Numbered from the stretch's first letter, positions 12,143 to 26,155 are shown. The stretch: DNA of 64,000 nucleotides from Phytoseiulus persimilis (GCA_037576195.1 CM075102.1:20642745-20706744), one strand, 5' to 3'. The notes: a model not told the origin generated them from the sequence alone. Translations and numbers: made by a program.

Positions 12143-15100
12143 GCTTCGAGCTAGAGCTTCGATAGATAAAACTATACAACCGACGTCCGCTAGGGCCGCC
12201 CGTGGCCCACACTCGACGCCCCGCGATCGTGCTAGCACAAGCGATCGAGCGCCCGGTCATTGTGGGGGCCCGAGCGGCTAGAAAGCGTCTGGGCCACTGT
12301 CGATGGCGGTAGCTCCACTACCCCGTCTCGCTTCACGTGTTCTGCAGCTTCTAACTCTCTCTCGGCTATAAGCCTGTGATTGATAGGTAACGGCCTTGCT
12401 GTTCGATGTGTCCTGAGGGCCAGAGCGTTCGAATTCAGTGTTTATCGATACGCTTCTCACCTAAGCCTACATCGCACACTATGAGCAAGGGACGGCCGCA
12501 GCGGCTGCTGCCGCAGCAGCGACGGTGATCGCCAGTGCGACCGTGCCAGGCCTAAGACTACGCTTGCTGCCGCGGACAAGCTCCTGCTGATCGCCAGGAT
12601 CGAGCTGGAAGTCGACTGCAACTTTGCGAGTTGAACAGGCGACATTCACGCTACGTCTGAAAGAAAGGGGCTGTCTGGTTATCCTTCCCCATCCATCCGG
12701 ATCTTTTCCCCTCTGTGGTCCATGTTGTCCGTTTTAGTCAGGCGACGGTAGTCAACTACACAAACGTTCGCTGGTTCAGTAAAAACGAGGGCTCTCGCAG
12801 TCATTCTTCTCGGTCTCTTTCGTGGGCCCTTTCCCCTCTCGCTCCACTCATACCATCACCAGCACACATTTTCCATGGGCACACAACTACCACGATGATG
12901 ATGATGACGACGACGACAACAACAACAAAACGACCACGACAGACTCTACCACCACCACAGGCCTGGATGAATTAGTTCTCCTCCGCCCCCTTCTGAGAGC
13001 GAGGATAATATTCTGAACTTCCTTTCCCCTTGGGTTCTGTTTAATCATCAATCCGCTCCCGATTTCGACAAAGCCCTCGTTCTTTCATCTGCATTGATAA
13101 ACGATGGGGCTCGATGATCAGTGGAGGATCGCCCTCTGCTGAGTGAGGAATAGCTCCATAGCGGAAACGCAGCTTTGAAAAGAAAATTGACCGGAAATAG
13201 CTCTCACGAAAGAATGTGAGAGACGCAATGGAAGTTGACTTTGCTTCGAGCAACTGAGAACAGAGATCTCCCTGTTCAACACCCATGTTTCAAAATATAT
13301 TTCAACTACCGTGAATGTGTTTCCTGGGTAATTTATTTATCAGCGGACAACTTGGGCCGTAGCTGGAGCCCCGTTGAGACATATCATTGTCGATGTTCAC
13401 TCCTGAAGGGGAGATGTCCGACTTTCACGGCTAATGTTTGTTGGTGACGAGATCTCGTAGGACTCGCACCTTCGGAGTCGCTGTCGCACAATCAAGACTT
13501 GATTTCTTCAGGAGTTCATTGCCATGATCGCCCTCATATTCACTTTATTAGTTTGAAGCACTCTGTTTAACCCCCATCGCTGAAGGACTGCAGAGAGTGC
13601 TGAATTACGATGAAGTCGCGGATTCCACCTGCGCGATTCGATCTGAGGCTCCTTTCTGAGTACCGACTGCGCGGTCCGCGCGTAGGGCTGCCGCGGTGGA
13701 GAAACAGGAGGGGTGAAAGCTATCGAGTTGAAAGCTACGGTTGCATGCGGTAAGGGCAGCTCGTCTGTTATTTCGTCTGTAGAGAGAGTGAGTCTCAAGT
13801 CTCCTCTTTCTCGGGTTGAACAGACGTTTTAGTGGCGGATGGCGACTTGGCCCAGAGCACCACTACCCTCGCCGGTTCGGCCATATTTACTATCACAAGC
13901 AAGCCACCATCCGCCAACACCAGCAGCAGCAGCATCGTACACACAACAGTTCTGAAGACGACTGAATACAGCCGAGCAAACGGTCTCGATACGTTCTACT
14001 GTGCATTGAGGCGCTTGAAGTTTCTAAAGCGGTGCGGCCGGCAGCTTTCCAAACGAAAGTTTGGAGACACAACAAAGCTGAAGTGCCTTTCTTTGGACGT
14101 TGTTGCGACTTCGAATTGGCGGCCAAAACGAGTCTAGGAAACTACCGCCGGTTTGACCCGTTTCAGTGACGCACAACTGATCAACACAGTCCGAAGGACT
14201 TCATCTTAGACCTCTCTGAGGAGCAGGTGTGCCCTTGGTGTCTTCCCGGTGTCTCGGACGTTGGAAATACTGCTCCGATAGTCAACCTCACTGGACCAAC
14301 TGCGGAGACATGGGGTTGTTGACGACGGAACGTGCCCTAGTGAAATCTCGGACTTGTGTCTAACTCGAAGAGATGCGACTCCGGATCTCGAATGGATAGC
14401 CGCTTCAAAAAGCCGCTCTACTTAAGAACGTTCTCCACATGATCGTAGAAAAGTCAGCTGGCAACTGGCAACCGAGTCTTGTGTGTATGTATGAACGAGC
14501 GAGCGAGCCAGCCCCATATCGCTAGGGTGATGAAGATCAGTGCGAGGAGGGCATTTGTTTTGTGACTTGGACTTGAAGTTTTTCGTCTGATCGCGGCGAC
14601 TACGAACGAGGTTGGTGACCCCGTTTTTGCTTCTGGGCGCTGAAGCAAGTGGCTACTTGTGATTTTCGTCGATGCTCCGATGCAAACGGTTGTTTTCTCA
14701 CGGAATACACAACGGATCGCGGAGAGTTACGAACAACTCGGTGTACTACTACGAGGACTTTCGTCGGAATCTGGTGAATTGCGCCTCTTACGTCGACGGA
14801 TAAGTCGTTGACTGTGGATGAGCGGCTGCTCAGGTTGCTGGTGTGATTTCAAGCAGCTCGCTCAGCCAGTCAATCGATTCTTCGTCAGTCGGAGGACGAA
14901 TCTGTCCGCCGGTCCGTGCGACCGGCTCGTCGGCAATCGGTCGCTCCGACAGGGAATCGGCTGGCGCAGTAAGCGCAGCGACAAGCCGCTACAATAGAGT
15001 GCGCGGCCTCGGCACTTCCGTCAAGGCCGAAGTGTTGCTTAAGATCCTCTTCTTGGCGGCTCCTAGCATCCATACACCTTGTGATCAACATGGTTCCCGA

Positions 15101-15597
15101 AACAAGTGGCGTACGCTGTCCACAGTACACCTTCACATGTGTCCGAATCTGAAGGTACATCATCTCTTCTCCGTCCGTATTTCATTCGATTCTCAGCCAG
15201 GTTTCAACTCAGATTGTTTGAAACCTGACTCCGTGTTCCGATGGGCAGCATAGCAAGTTCGTTTCCTATGGGCCTTGTGTCAAACCATTCCAGTTCTGGG
15301 AATCGAAAGTTCCACCCAGATTGGATTCTCCAATCCAACTTCGATCCTACATGCAGTTATAGCTCTCACCAGCTCAGTTTCGCTTGGAAAAAAATCCACG
15401 ATACGAGTCATCGGAATGAATCTCAGCCGCGTTTCCCATATAGGGGATCTGTTCTGCGATACTTGTCAAATACCGAATCGAATGACTGATCTGGACGCGG
15501 GGAACCTCATTTTTATACTCGAAATAGTTTCGGTCCTCCCTAGTCTGGGTGCTATTCCATTGCAACAACTAATCTTACTCCATCTCTTCCTTTGCAG
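12143..15597 (+). other. probable 5' intron and leader of the BICRA-like gene
   Basis: No coding frame is recognised. If the promoter near 12.0 kb is right, this is one or more introns and non-coding leader exons ending at the acceptor TTTGCAG (15597). It is much longer than the gene's internal introns (90-485 bases), as often seen for first introns. It includes a trinucleotide repeat at about 12893-12960. Confidence 0.35.
12893..12960 (+). repeat. compound trinucleotide repeat (ATG/ACG/ACA/ACC)
   Basis: A run of ATG, then ACG, then ACA triplets, with ACC triplets at the end. It looks like a microsatellite that has drifted through point changes. The frames through it are open only because the units are triplets. 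Confidence 0.8.
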
Positions 15598-15910
15598 AAG
15601 CAAGCTCCTTCAGAAACTATATTGGAGGGCAAACTTGAATTGTTCTAGGGGGGGTGGAGACCATCCGACCCCCCTTCCCACATTCACCATAGATCCTCTA
15701 TCTAATATCTTCTCTAGTCCTGGGTTGTCGTCCGCTTGCTCCTCGTCCGATGGCCGACCTAGTAATCAAGATGGTCAACATTCAAGTAACGTCCAACATC
15801 CGATGGGGTCCCAGAATGGGGCTCCGGCGGGTGCGCAACAGCCGTCGCAGATCGACCCGTCGGACTTCGGGTCGGCTGCACACCTTCTATTCCCTTCAGG
15901 AAATTTGGAC

Positions 15911-18900
15911 ATGGACGATGGAGGAAAATGCTTGCTAGATGTCATCAATGATCCGTTGCTGTTTCAATCGTTTTTCGAAGGACGGGAAGATGCAGATGGC
16001 CTCTCTGCTAACGTGGTTGACCAGCAGCTCGAGAGTCTTGCCAACGGTTCCGGAAACCTGCTACTCGGACCTGCTAGCTCATCGAACTCCACACTCAGAC
16101 CAGCTCCGCTCGCGAATGGTGGACTTCCAGTGTCCACCGCAGACAACAATGGCCGTGCCACGAACGGCGAAAAGCAGCCGCATAGTAGTAACAACATCAA
16201 TCAACTCAATTTTAGTCGTTTGGAAGATCACCTTGGCCCGGTGGATCTTCAAGCACCCAACGGTTCTCAGACAGCGTCACAAATTAATCTAGATCAGGTC
16301 AGTTATCGAAGCGGTTCGTGCGTGCAACCAACATTCCATCCAAAGAATTCTCGACTGGCTCACTGAGCTTGTTCCCATTTCTTCCAGATCAATTTAAGAC
16401 TAGACTCTGGAGTTCCGGGTCTTGATGCCCTCCATCAGCAATTGTTGTCTCAAGGCGCGTATTCGTGCGGTGGTTTAAGTAGGGATTTCGAAGATGTCTC
16501 TCAGGACACACAGCAACAGCAGCCGCAACAACAACAGCAGCCTCAGCCGCAATCACAACAACAGCATCTCTTGAGCAGTCAGCAACTGTCAGCTGGCCAT
16601 CTTCAAACAGATCCAACGCAGCCAAGCACATCCCCTATATCCGCAAATGTCGCTCCGAATCCAACTTTCCAACCAGCTGCAGCTACGGTCGTGGAATGCC
16701 AGCAACGAGCCGTTGCCCAGTCTTACAATTCCTCGTCGGCTGGGAGTTCCCCGGTCCTAACGCAAAACAGCATAAATGCTTCTCCTGTTCAATCACCGTT
16801 GAGTGTGAGCCAAAGGGCGACACCGACCACAATCACCTCGGGATCGCCTCTCATTCTCCCTCAGCAACAGCAGCAAACCCCTCACCATCAACAAATTCAA
16901 CAGCAGCAGCAGCAACTTCAACTTCAACAGCAGCTCCAAATCCAACAGCAGCATCAACTGCAGCAACAACTGCAACAGCATCAACTGCAACAACGTTTGC
17001 AGCAGCAGCAGCAACAGCTGATTCAGCAGCAGCAACAAGCGCAGGATCAGCAGCAAAAGCAACAAACCCAAACTCAGATCATCCTGACAACAAACCAGCA
17101 GCGTTCTGTGACTCCTCAGACGCCAAATGGAGTTTCAAGCGCGACGACATCTAACCCAGCAACCCCAGCACAGTCCGAAGGGCTCACCCCTTCTCCAAGT
17201 CCACAACTTCAGCTTCTGCCTCAACAGCAACAGCAGCAAGTGCAAACTCCACCACTGCAACCCGTACAAACTTCACCTGCGCAGCAACAACAACAGGCAG
17301 CTGCGCAGCAACAGCAGTCGACGATACTCACTGGACAGGTCAGTCAGGCAGGTTCGCTACAGTTGACGGCGACATCGACGGTCTCAGCAGCTCCGACCTC
17401 AACGACTCCGGCTCAAATAATTTTCGGAGCTCAACAGGGCATTATCCAGAGCGGGCCTGCTGGCACCATTTTGCTCAACCAGTCCATGCTCTCACAGGCG
17501 GGCTTGTCTGCCGGTCAACAGCCCCTCATCGTACAATCGGTTAACGGTCAATTGCAGTTGATACGACCGCCTCACATGATATCGCAAGCGGCGACGTCTA
17601 CGAACGCCAACGCTCCGAAACTCATGCTGCAGACTGCTCAGAGTAGGTCCAACTTCGTGTTGGCGCCCAAACTGACTCCTGGCGGCGGTTTGTCATTCCA
17701 ACTGCAGGCGGCGCACCAGCAGCCGATACTCCTTCAGCAACCGACGATTCTCGGTGCGACCCCGACCTTCGTTCAGATGAGCACCCCCAACACCCCGCCT
17801 CTGATGGCTACGCCGACCCCTCCGCTAGCCACTACGCCCACTCCGGTGCCGCCGCCGTCTACACCGAGTCCTGCGCCCAGTAAGCCGCCGACGCCGACTG
17901 GACCTAAAGATAGCAACAAGAACAACAAGAACAATAATAACAACAACAGTAATCACAACAACAACATCACGTCTAGCAACATCAACAACAATAATAACAA
18001 CAACACCATTGAAGAACAGCCCAAAGCCAGACCCAGTGTGAACTTGGGAGACCTCCTGAAGGAACATGGCATTCTAGAAGCATCTCCGCCTCCGTCCCCT
18101 CCCGAGCCCGAACCGACACCAGTTCTCGAACAGCCCAAGAAGTCGGCTCTTCTTGAGCGGTTAACAGCAGCACACCCACCTGTAAGTGTTCCTCGCGAAT
18201 TCTTATGGGAAGCCCGTGAGCCCGCCCGCTCACCTCATCAGAGTTCTTCCTCTGACTTTTCGTTGAGTCCCGACCTGCTGCACTGGTTCCAGACCTGACC
18301 AAAACTAACGATCGTTCCAGACTCCAGCACAGACGACGCAGAAGGTCGGCATGCTGCAGATCAACGGGAACATGGTGCCGGTAGTTCTCCCTCCACAGGT
18401 GGCTGGACAACCTTCAAATGTAATCAATGTACAGACTATTCGACAACCAGCACCTCAAGTTGTATCTAGGGAACAACAACCCCAAACTCCGCAATTGACC
18501 TCTCCTAACTTAAGTGCTATGCAGCCCACTGTGATTCAGCCCGCAGCTACTGGCGGTGCTCCAAGGTATCGTCACCCTCTCACTCAGATTCTCGGAGTAT
18601 CGATAGAGCAATGAGCCCACTGATCGTCTCTAGATCAGTCAAGTCAGATCAGTCCTAGCTCCTAGATCTCGTTCGTTTGAAGCACAATAAGCTCTCTCCA
18701 CAGTCAGCTCTGACTCGCTCCTCAATCATTGTTCCTCCTTCCAGAATGGTATACTTGTCCAATAATACGGCATTGGGGAACGGCGGAAAAGTGGTTTCGA
18801 TGCTTGGCGGCCAAATGGGTCAGCCGGGCCAGGTTGTTATCAGACACGGAGTGCCCACCAGGACGCACCAGACCTCGCCTGTCAACAATCCCCTCTACGA

Positions 18901-21900
18901 CAGATTGAAGACTCAGCTGGCGGAGCTGAGTGCCCTGGAAAATCCCACGATACAACAGCGGCTACTCCTACAGCAGATGGTTGGTCTTCAAGAGAAGATG
19001 AAGGAGCAGAACTCTCAACAGAGTAATCAGCAAGCTCACTCCGCGCAGCCATTGCTGGTATCTCAACAGAGTGGCCAAGTCGTTCTGGGAGGCGGTGGAA
19101 TGCAACCGCAAATCATCACCATTCAACCGCAGCAACTGCAACAGCTGCAAGCGAATCAACAGCAACTCCGGTCTCAACAACACGTGAGTTCTCAATCTCT
19201 GATTTTACTTCACATTTACGGAAGACACGCCCGCACCTCTATCGCGTTGACTCGCTGGCTTCTAATTCCAAAAAATACCGGGCTCACAAGCGAGCTCAAT
19301 CTTTCTTCCAATGTTGTTCTCAACTGTGGGAACATTGGGGCTGGAGTTTCGTGTTTGTCCGTTGCTTCTTAAATGTTCATTGTCGGTGACAATTCAATAC
19401 ACTAGACGGCGGGAACACAGCTGCCGTCTCTTCAGCGCCAGTAGGTAGACGCCACATTCGTAGTCTGTACGTCAGCTTTGCGGCCTAACCTCCAACTACT
19501 AACTAACTGAGCTAACGGTCGCTAACGGGTACTTACTAACGGCAGCTGAGAACCATCGCGCCTGCACCGATTCAGATGTCGAACGGAACGAAACTGCAAA
19601 TGGCTAAAGGTTCGACAGCCATTGATCCTGCCCAGCTTCTCCTCGCTAACGGATCAACTCTAATCAATGGTCAAATACTCGGGGGCATGCCTCCGGGGGT
19701 GGTGGTAGTACAAACGTCGCAAGCGATGACCGTTCCGTCGGCAGCAGCAGCGGCAGCAGCTTCTACTGGGGGCACGGTTCAGGTTAGCACGGTCGGAGCG
19801 GCCTCGCAGGGCGCCACCACGTTCGTTAACGCACTCAATAACACGGCCACTAACACTCTGGCTGTCGGACAAGACCCCAACAAACACCAACAAATTAGCC
19901 AAGCAACCACGACGGCACCTTTCATTTTCGGAGGCCTAAACGCTAATCAGCAAATCTTCAAGAAGGTCGTGCTCGGCAACGTCAACGGAGTCCCGACCAT
20001 GGTCCAAATAAACTCGAACCAACTCAACCAGTTGGGACAGTTCGGCCAAAACCAAGGTTTCGTTCAGCTCATGACTCAGCCCCAGGCCGCTCAACTCGTT
20101 TCAACTGCGCCAAAGCAATTGCCGGTTGTAAAATCTGTCAGTTCAATCTTGAACAAAGCCAATTCGTCGTCATCGATTTCATCTGCTCCATCTTCATCAA
20201 CGTCGTACATCCTAACCTCGTCGTCGCCATCCATGGTGTCAGTGTCAGCGACCCTGGTCTCGACGTCCACGGCCGCCATGACCACCACTGTATCAACAAC
20301 GAACATGGCAATACCGTCGGCAAGTCAAGAACCGCGGACCAAAGTCCGAATGCAGGCGCCGCCTGCTCCACCTGTGAAGATGGAAGTGTGCGATTCCACT
20401 GTTGGGACCACCAGTCTTCCGTCAAAGCAGGAAGCATGCCTCCCGCAGAAAACCATTCCGATCATCAGCCCCACCGTTGCTGCATCGCATACTGTAAGCA
20501 GAACTCAGAAACGCAAAAAAAAAACACCGAAGAGGATTATGGCATGCTCGGATATGGTTGTTTGATATCGACTCCCGGGACGCTTGCGCTATTGCTTGTC
20601 GGATTCCTAACAGATCCCAAAGAAGCTTATGTTAACGCCTCCTTCACTCATTGTATCGTTTGTGTCGTAGCCTGTCTCGGACTGTTTGCTCCCGATGTTT
20701 TCTAGTTGTGTTCTCAAAAAGCATGAACCCTCCCAGAAACCCCTTTGCCCCATCTTTCTCTCGGAAGCATAGCAAGCTAAGCTCGAGAACCGCTCCTCTC
20801 CTCGGCAATCATGATTTTGATAGACTTTCTCGCCGGAACAAAATGAGGTTCTCCGCAATTCCCTGTCCTCCTCTCCTACATTCTATCGACCTCGATCCTG
20901 GAAACCTTGGTCAGCCACGAAAGTGGGAGAACTGGCAGTCCCTGACATGATTTCCGATGGTTTCTTTGACCTTTGCAGCCTCTGATCTCAACCTGCAGTT
21001 CACCTTCCCCGGCGTTAGCGGGGACCTCGGGCACTGTTGCCTCGCGACAACCAATTAAAGTTCAGGTCCCCGTGAGTGTTCCGGTGAACATCGTTGTAAA
21101 TAGCGCCAACAAGAAGCACGTAAGTGTTCTTTAACCTTCCGTGAGCTTCTGGTGCTCTCTGGAATCGTTCTCTGCCGCTGACTGGATCCGCGCCCTACAT
21201 CGCGCCCTGGGGAATGCATTTCGGCGGAAGTTTCTTCTTCACCGAATCACAGGAACGTTCCTTTTCACAGACTCCACCGAAGAAGGTCGCTCCCGTTGAA
21301 GACAAGCAAAAGTTAATGGCACCGACCACAATCAAATGTGAAATCCCGACCCCTTCGCCAAGCAATGTCCTGCCCCAAGTGAAACAAGAAATGAAACAAA
21401 TCAACGGCGGGTTCGAACTTATCCAGTCGCCGGCCCCCGCGCCCAAAGCAGCAATCTCATCTGCGCCTACGCAAACGCCGCAAACGCCGCAGCAGCAGCA
21501 GCATCCACCGCAGCAGCAGCAGCAGCAGCCGTCGACGATGAGCAAAGCGGCCAAGAAGAGACAAGTTGCCAAAGAGCGCGAACGGCTCGCACAAGAAAAA
21601 GCTAAGAGAGCCCGTTTTGAGAAGCGCGTCTCTCGCGATCAACAATCCATACTGAACCCATCCCTCGAAGAGTTCCGGAACCGGGACGACGCAATCGAGC
21701 GCTTGCTACCCTACCATCTAAACGACGTCGGAGAACCCTCAGTTCTTGACTTGCAGGCGCAAGACGCCTCATTTGAGAACCTTTCTTCACATCTTCTGCG
21801 ACAAAAATTCAACCTGATCTCGAGGTTTCACTTCAGCAGATTCAGATCAGGCTTGGTGAGTGGAATTTCAGTGAGATCTGTCGGAATGATCCCGAATGAT

Positions 21901-22385
21901 TTCACGGCATTATCAGAACTCCTGGCTCGACATAGGATCCTTGGAGCCTGTGTATCATACCGTGTCCATGTCGGTTTCAGCTCGAGTGTTCCACCAGCGA
22001 ACAAATGTTGGTGTCCAAACTGCTCCTCGAGGACGAAATGGACATGAAATCCGAGCGAAGCCATGGCGATGATCCAGTAGATGCAAGAAAAGGTAAACAT
22101 ATGGAAGAGTACGACGACAGTATGGACAACGTGAAAGGGACTAGCGATGCTTCTTCGTCGATGATTCACGCGCCCGAGAGTCTTGATCTTGAGGATGGTG
22201 TCTCCTCGCATTCCGCAAGCTGCCAACTGGCGGACAACGTGGTCGGTGAGGTCAGCAACCAAGCGCTCGGAGAAGACTCTTTGTCAGATCTGGTTTCGGA
22301 CAGCCATTTGTTGTCAAACCAGTTGTTGGCGCCAAGTGACGATCCCGACCTCGACAACGCTGTGAACTCGATACTCTTTGCATAG
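15911..22385 (+). CDS. BICRA: BICRA/GLTSCR1-like subunit of the non-canonical BAF complex, eight coding exons
   Basis: Exons 15911-16297, 16388-18181, 18321-18565, 18745-19183, 19546-20493, 20979-21119, 21271-21855 and 21981-22385 join with GT-AG ends and consistent phases to give 1,647 residues. The start MDDGGKCLLDVINDP matches the conserved N-terminus of vertebrate BICRA (MDD..CLLD.I.DP); an in-frame ATG at 15803 would add 36 residues. Residues about 150-350 are a glutamine-rich tract encoded by mixed CAG/CAA. Later come Pro-rich (about 580-615) and Asn-rich (about 635-660) segments. The GLTSCR1 domain lies at about 1425-1540: a basic helix (KKRQVAKERERLAQEKAKRA) then RDQQSILNP and RDDAIERLLPYHL. 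The family binds BRD4 and assembles GBAF/ncBAF remodellers in the nucleus. A stop TAG is followed 510 bases on by AATAAA (22893). The C-terminus after the domain is acidic and diverged. Family assignment is firm; exact start is less so. Confidence 0.92.
16507..17075 (+). repeat. CAG/CAA repeat tract encoding polyglutamine
   Basis: Imperfect CAG/CAA repeat inside exon 2 of the BICRA-like gene, interrupted by CTT, CTG, CAT and ATT codons, giving Q-rich stretches such as QIQQQQQQLQLQQQLQIQQQ. The mix of CAG and CAA indicates coding selection for glutamine rather than a pure slippage array. Shorter CAG runs recur at 17221-17315 and 21489-21530. Confidence 0.85.
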
Positions 22386-25300
22386 TAAGCAACTTTTCTC
22401 GCCGAGTCTCTCCAGAATGACAACAGCGCACCCGTTTCGGTTGTTCGAGCCGTTCGAAGTAGTCGAGCGGCCTTGACCGGACTCCGAAACGCTCCCATGC
22501 GTTCGAAAAAGCGATGAACTGAACCCACATTCTCACCCAAACCCTTATCACAGATCGTGGCGGCGAGCTATATTACTCAATTTATATTCCGATTGATAGC
22601 AACGGTAGGGTTCCCAAACTTATCTGAGGGAGCTTCGATCTCGCAGCAACAGCAGCATCAAACACTCGATGATGGGAAAGATGACGAAGATGATACAATG
22701 TTTTGTGATTTAGTCTAAGGTTGAGGTTTCTCGAACTGTGGTCGACGGAACCGGAGTGCTCTCTTGCGGATCACTGGTCTCCCATTCACTCTCAGGTGAC
22801 ACGGTCGCTACGGCGACGAAGATAATACGTTATCGTTTCTTTTTATACGCGGAATAAGTGGTCTCGAAGCGAAAGGAGGATCGATGCACTTGAATAAAAT
22901 GATTCTATATTGTATCTACATGTACAAATACTGATAGTCTCGAAGACGACAACGACGCGCCGAGCAACCATTCGACGGACCTCGTTCGTGCGAACAACTC
23001 CGATTCCCCCGCAACCACGTCTGACTGAACTCAGTGCGACTCCGCAACAGTCCGTCATGTTCTTGGGACGGAGATATTTTAGCAGCGTCGGCCCACGGTA
23101 CAACTAGAATGAGCGGGAATCATCCACGGTCAATATGAATGTATTGTATCGAGAGAAGAAGAGATAGTTCGGAGATGCGCGAGAAAGACTGGATGGAGGA
23201 AATCTGTGAAAAAAAACGAGCCAGAACAAAGAAGTGGGTGTTGTATGTTGAGCGACATAGGAAGAGTCAATCCTTGGACGATTTGATCATTGATTGGCAT
23301 TATTCTCCTGGAAGACGATGGGTTGTGTACAGAATATCTTCGTGAACGAATTAGCCTTCGATCATACAAGCATGACAAGAACGAGAGCGACGATGATGTG
23401 TACGATGGTGACGATGATGGAGGAGACGATGGCATTTGGGGGATGATCCATTGACCTCAGACATACGCAGAGGCGTGTAAATTATTGCGTTGTTAAAGGA
23501 GATGTCGACAAATACTTTTAGAATACCTAGCTGGGAATTGTAGAACTTCGCTTGTTATAAAAAAAAAGAAGGGCTGAGGACATGACCTTTCTCAACGATC
23601 CGGTTTTTCTTCCGGATGGGTAGACGTTCAACTCTAAGCGTGTCAGCAGCTGTATGTCCAGGGTGCTACCTTCTTGCCCACTCGCGCATGTGTGTTTCTA
23701 GCTCCAGAATCGAAAATCTTTGAAAGAATCCGTTGCGCTGTCTTTCTTTCAACCGACACTTTTCCGGCTTGTGCCGAGCTCGATTTTGTCGGGAACGTGA
23801 CTTTTCACAAGGAATATATTCTCTTTCTTTTCCCGTTGGACTGAACGAGTTATAAACGGGAGCGTCCTCCGATCTCTACTCTGTGTCTCCTGATGGAGTG
23901 CGAGCCGTTTTCCGTAAAATACTCACTCCGACCTCCCGCTGTTCGTATATCCTGAATGGAACGAGCCCGAATCTGCCGGAAGCGATAACTGGGTGTTTCC
24001 TCAGCTCGTGACACTATCAGAATCAAGCTTTGTGCGAAGCTCAATTGTCTCCACTACACAAACCACACATACCGACATCTACGCTGGAGCTCATCGGAAG
24101 AACTTCATTCAAATCCTTGTCATTTCTGTTGTGAAATCATCTCCGGATAATTCTTGCATTGCCTATGGAGCGAAACTCGGGATGAATGCACTGGTGACTT
24201 TCAGGGTATTTCATCAATTTATGCATTTTAGCAATTTATATGCTTCTATTTATAATTTGCTTGACTGAATGCGCAGAGGACTCGCGGCTGCTCCCGGCTC
24301 ACTGTTACGTAGAGATATCCTCTCCCGTTTTTACTATGACCGAGATCGATGGATCATGTGTTTGAGCCAGTGGTAAATCATTTGTTCAATCGTCCATCAA
24401 TCGTTAACTGTGACGACGATCGGCGGCGGCGACGGAGAACACCTGGAGATTGTCCGAACAAGCGAATCGTCGACGTCGCATGGCAAACGGCTGCTAATCC
24501 GTTTTGAGTTTCACGTCAACGGGGAACTTAGACGTTCGCGTTGGAAAATAATCATGTGGAAAATACGTGTAAATACCATCATATGTATGGGAATCAATTA
24601 TGAACAAACGGGAAAACAATAAATTGTCTCTGTATATAAAAATATATAATGTGGGAAGGGAACCTGGAGCTGAATGGACTTAAATCTTCGTGGAACGAAA
24701 TACAAACGAAGAAACTCGGAAGCGTGTTGACTTTATTTGTAGCTTCTAGAAATTCCTAAGATTAATAAACATATCCTTCCGAATTCAAAGAAAAAAGAGA
24801 GAAAACATCTCATGTCTTCACTGAATTTTTCTCCTCTGCTGGACTAGCTCAAGAGGCTTGGATGCCTAAGAGCAAGAAGTTTTTCCCAAGTATGGGTGGG
24901 GCGCTGTGAGCAGTCAAGGAGTTCAATGGACTAATGTGTATTAGAAGTGCCGCTCGATTGAATCAAGATCCGGAAGCCATGTCTCTCAGCTCCTGTTTCC
25001 AGATCCTTCGGTATACTGCCGCAGCCCGCGGCCCCGATTGAGGTTGAAGACGTTCAACCAAAGTATTGAACGTAGTATCTATCGGATTTCGATAGGAGGG
25101 GTCAACACCATGGAGCGCGCTACTCATGCCCTTCTGAGGAATCTTTTGAACTTCTCATCATGCTCTCATTGCATCCCATTGATGAAACGCCGAGCTGAGT
25201 CGCCGTGCAGCAGCAGCTCAGGCTGATGCCAGAAGGTTATTTGATTGGAAAATCCTGTCCCGACTCGCTACCTGGTCCCATCATTCTTCGGGCAAGTTAT

Positions 25301-25597
25301 TTGTCGCCACATTCTACCAGCACGGGGTGAGGACCACTGACAAATGCCACGTTGAAAGCTGCAAACGTCTCCACGGAAGCACGTAGAAATCAAACCCACA
25401 CGATCAGTGGACCCTCCCGGTGTTCAAATAGAGCTGTTTTGGAAGAGCCTCGATGCTTGCCGTTCGTGTAGGCAACGTCTGCTGAGTCGGGATAGTCTCT
25501 TCCAACGTGAACCTTAGATCTCAGTTATTTCACTGCCCTTATTTCCCCCATCGGACAGTACTTGAGTGTAAATTTGAAAAGAGAAGGTCACCCTAAA
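22386..25597. other. 3' UTR of the BICRA-like gene and spacer
   Basis: AATAAA motifs on the plus strand at 22893-22898 and 24618-24623 are possible transcript ends. The sequence is AT-richer than the coding exons, with no frame I can support. The right edge carries the minus-strand AATAAA (25603-25598) of the membrane protein that follows. Nothing else is recognised. Confidence 0.5.
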
Positions 25598-25693
25598 TTT
25601 ATTTCCATCAGTCTCATTCGACTCTGGTTCAGATGGCTGTGGCTCAGAGGAAGTGTAACTCATTGAAAAGCGTCAAAAACTGATTCGCCAAGC

Positions 25694-26155
25694 TCAGTTC
25701 ACGTCCAAAGTGAACGTGCAGAGCAGCAGCGCGATGAAAAATAAGATCATCACAAGCCCCACCACTAGGGCTACCTCCATGGCACCCAAAGAATCTATCA
25801 ACTTGTAGGTTAGGACGCACTGCTTCCTGTGAACACAGCCTTTCACGGAAGACGGAGAACACATTTGCGGTGGAAGAGCTAAAAATTTTTTATGACGGTG
25901 GTCTGGGAGTTGATTTTCGATTGTGCAGTTGTAAATTGTGTTTGTGCAAGAGACTCTCTCAGTAGGGTGCAAACAAGTATCGGCGTCCGTCCCAGTGCAG
26001 TAAAGAAGCCCAGCTCGCAGCCGTTTGCAGTCTCGCAGATAAGCTTCGACGTTCCACGCTTTCACTTGCGTCCCGGGGCATGGCATCTCTACCGCCTGCG
26101 TTAATGATGGCAGGAGCACGATTGTGGCGGACAAAGCACCCCAATGGTTCAACAT
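25694..26155 (-). CDS. nine-cysteine single-pass membrane protein, paralogue 1
   Basis: An ATG at 26155 opens 153 residues. There is a signal peptide (about 1-21, LSATIVLLPSLTQA), an ectodomain with nine cysteines, and one membrane segment near the C-terminus (about 127-148, VALVVGLVMILFFIALLLCTF) with a four- to five-residue tail. N-glycosylation sequons are present (NCT). The cysteine order and the motifs VEAY, LLYC, CL..E, CTI, PDH, C.PS..KGCV and CV.TY.L are shared with the gene at 28904-29383, so the two are tandem paralogues about 2.7 kb apart. I do not recognise the family. A short surface or secretory-pathway protein with a disulfide-rich ectodomain is inferred. It is intronless as drawn, with AATAAA about 90 bases after the stop. 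The frame is open upstream of this ATG, but the signal peptide fixes the start. Confidence 0.8.
   Translation of the reverse strand: MLNHWGALSATIVLLPSLTQAVEMPCPGTQVKAWNVEAYLRDCKRLRAGLLYCTGTDADTCLHPTERVSCTNTIYNCTIENQLPDHRHKKFLALPPQMCSPSSVKGCVHRKQCVLTYKLIDSLGAMEVALVVGLVMILFFIALLLCTFTLDVN

Noticed and set aside
16793-17071. Leucine-rich minus-strand frame
   Set aside because: It is the reverse reading of the CAG/CAA polyglutamine tract.
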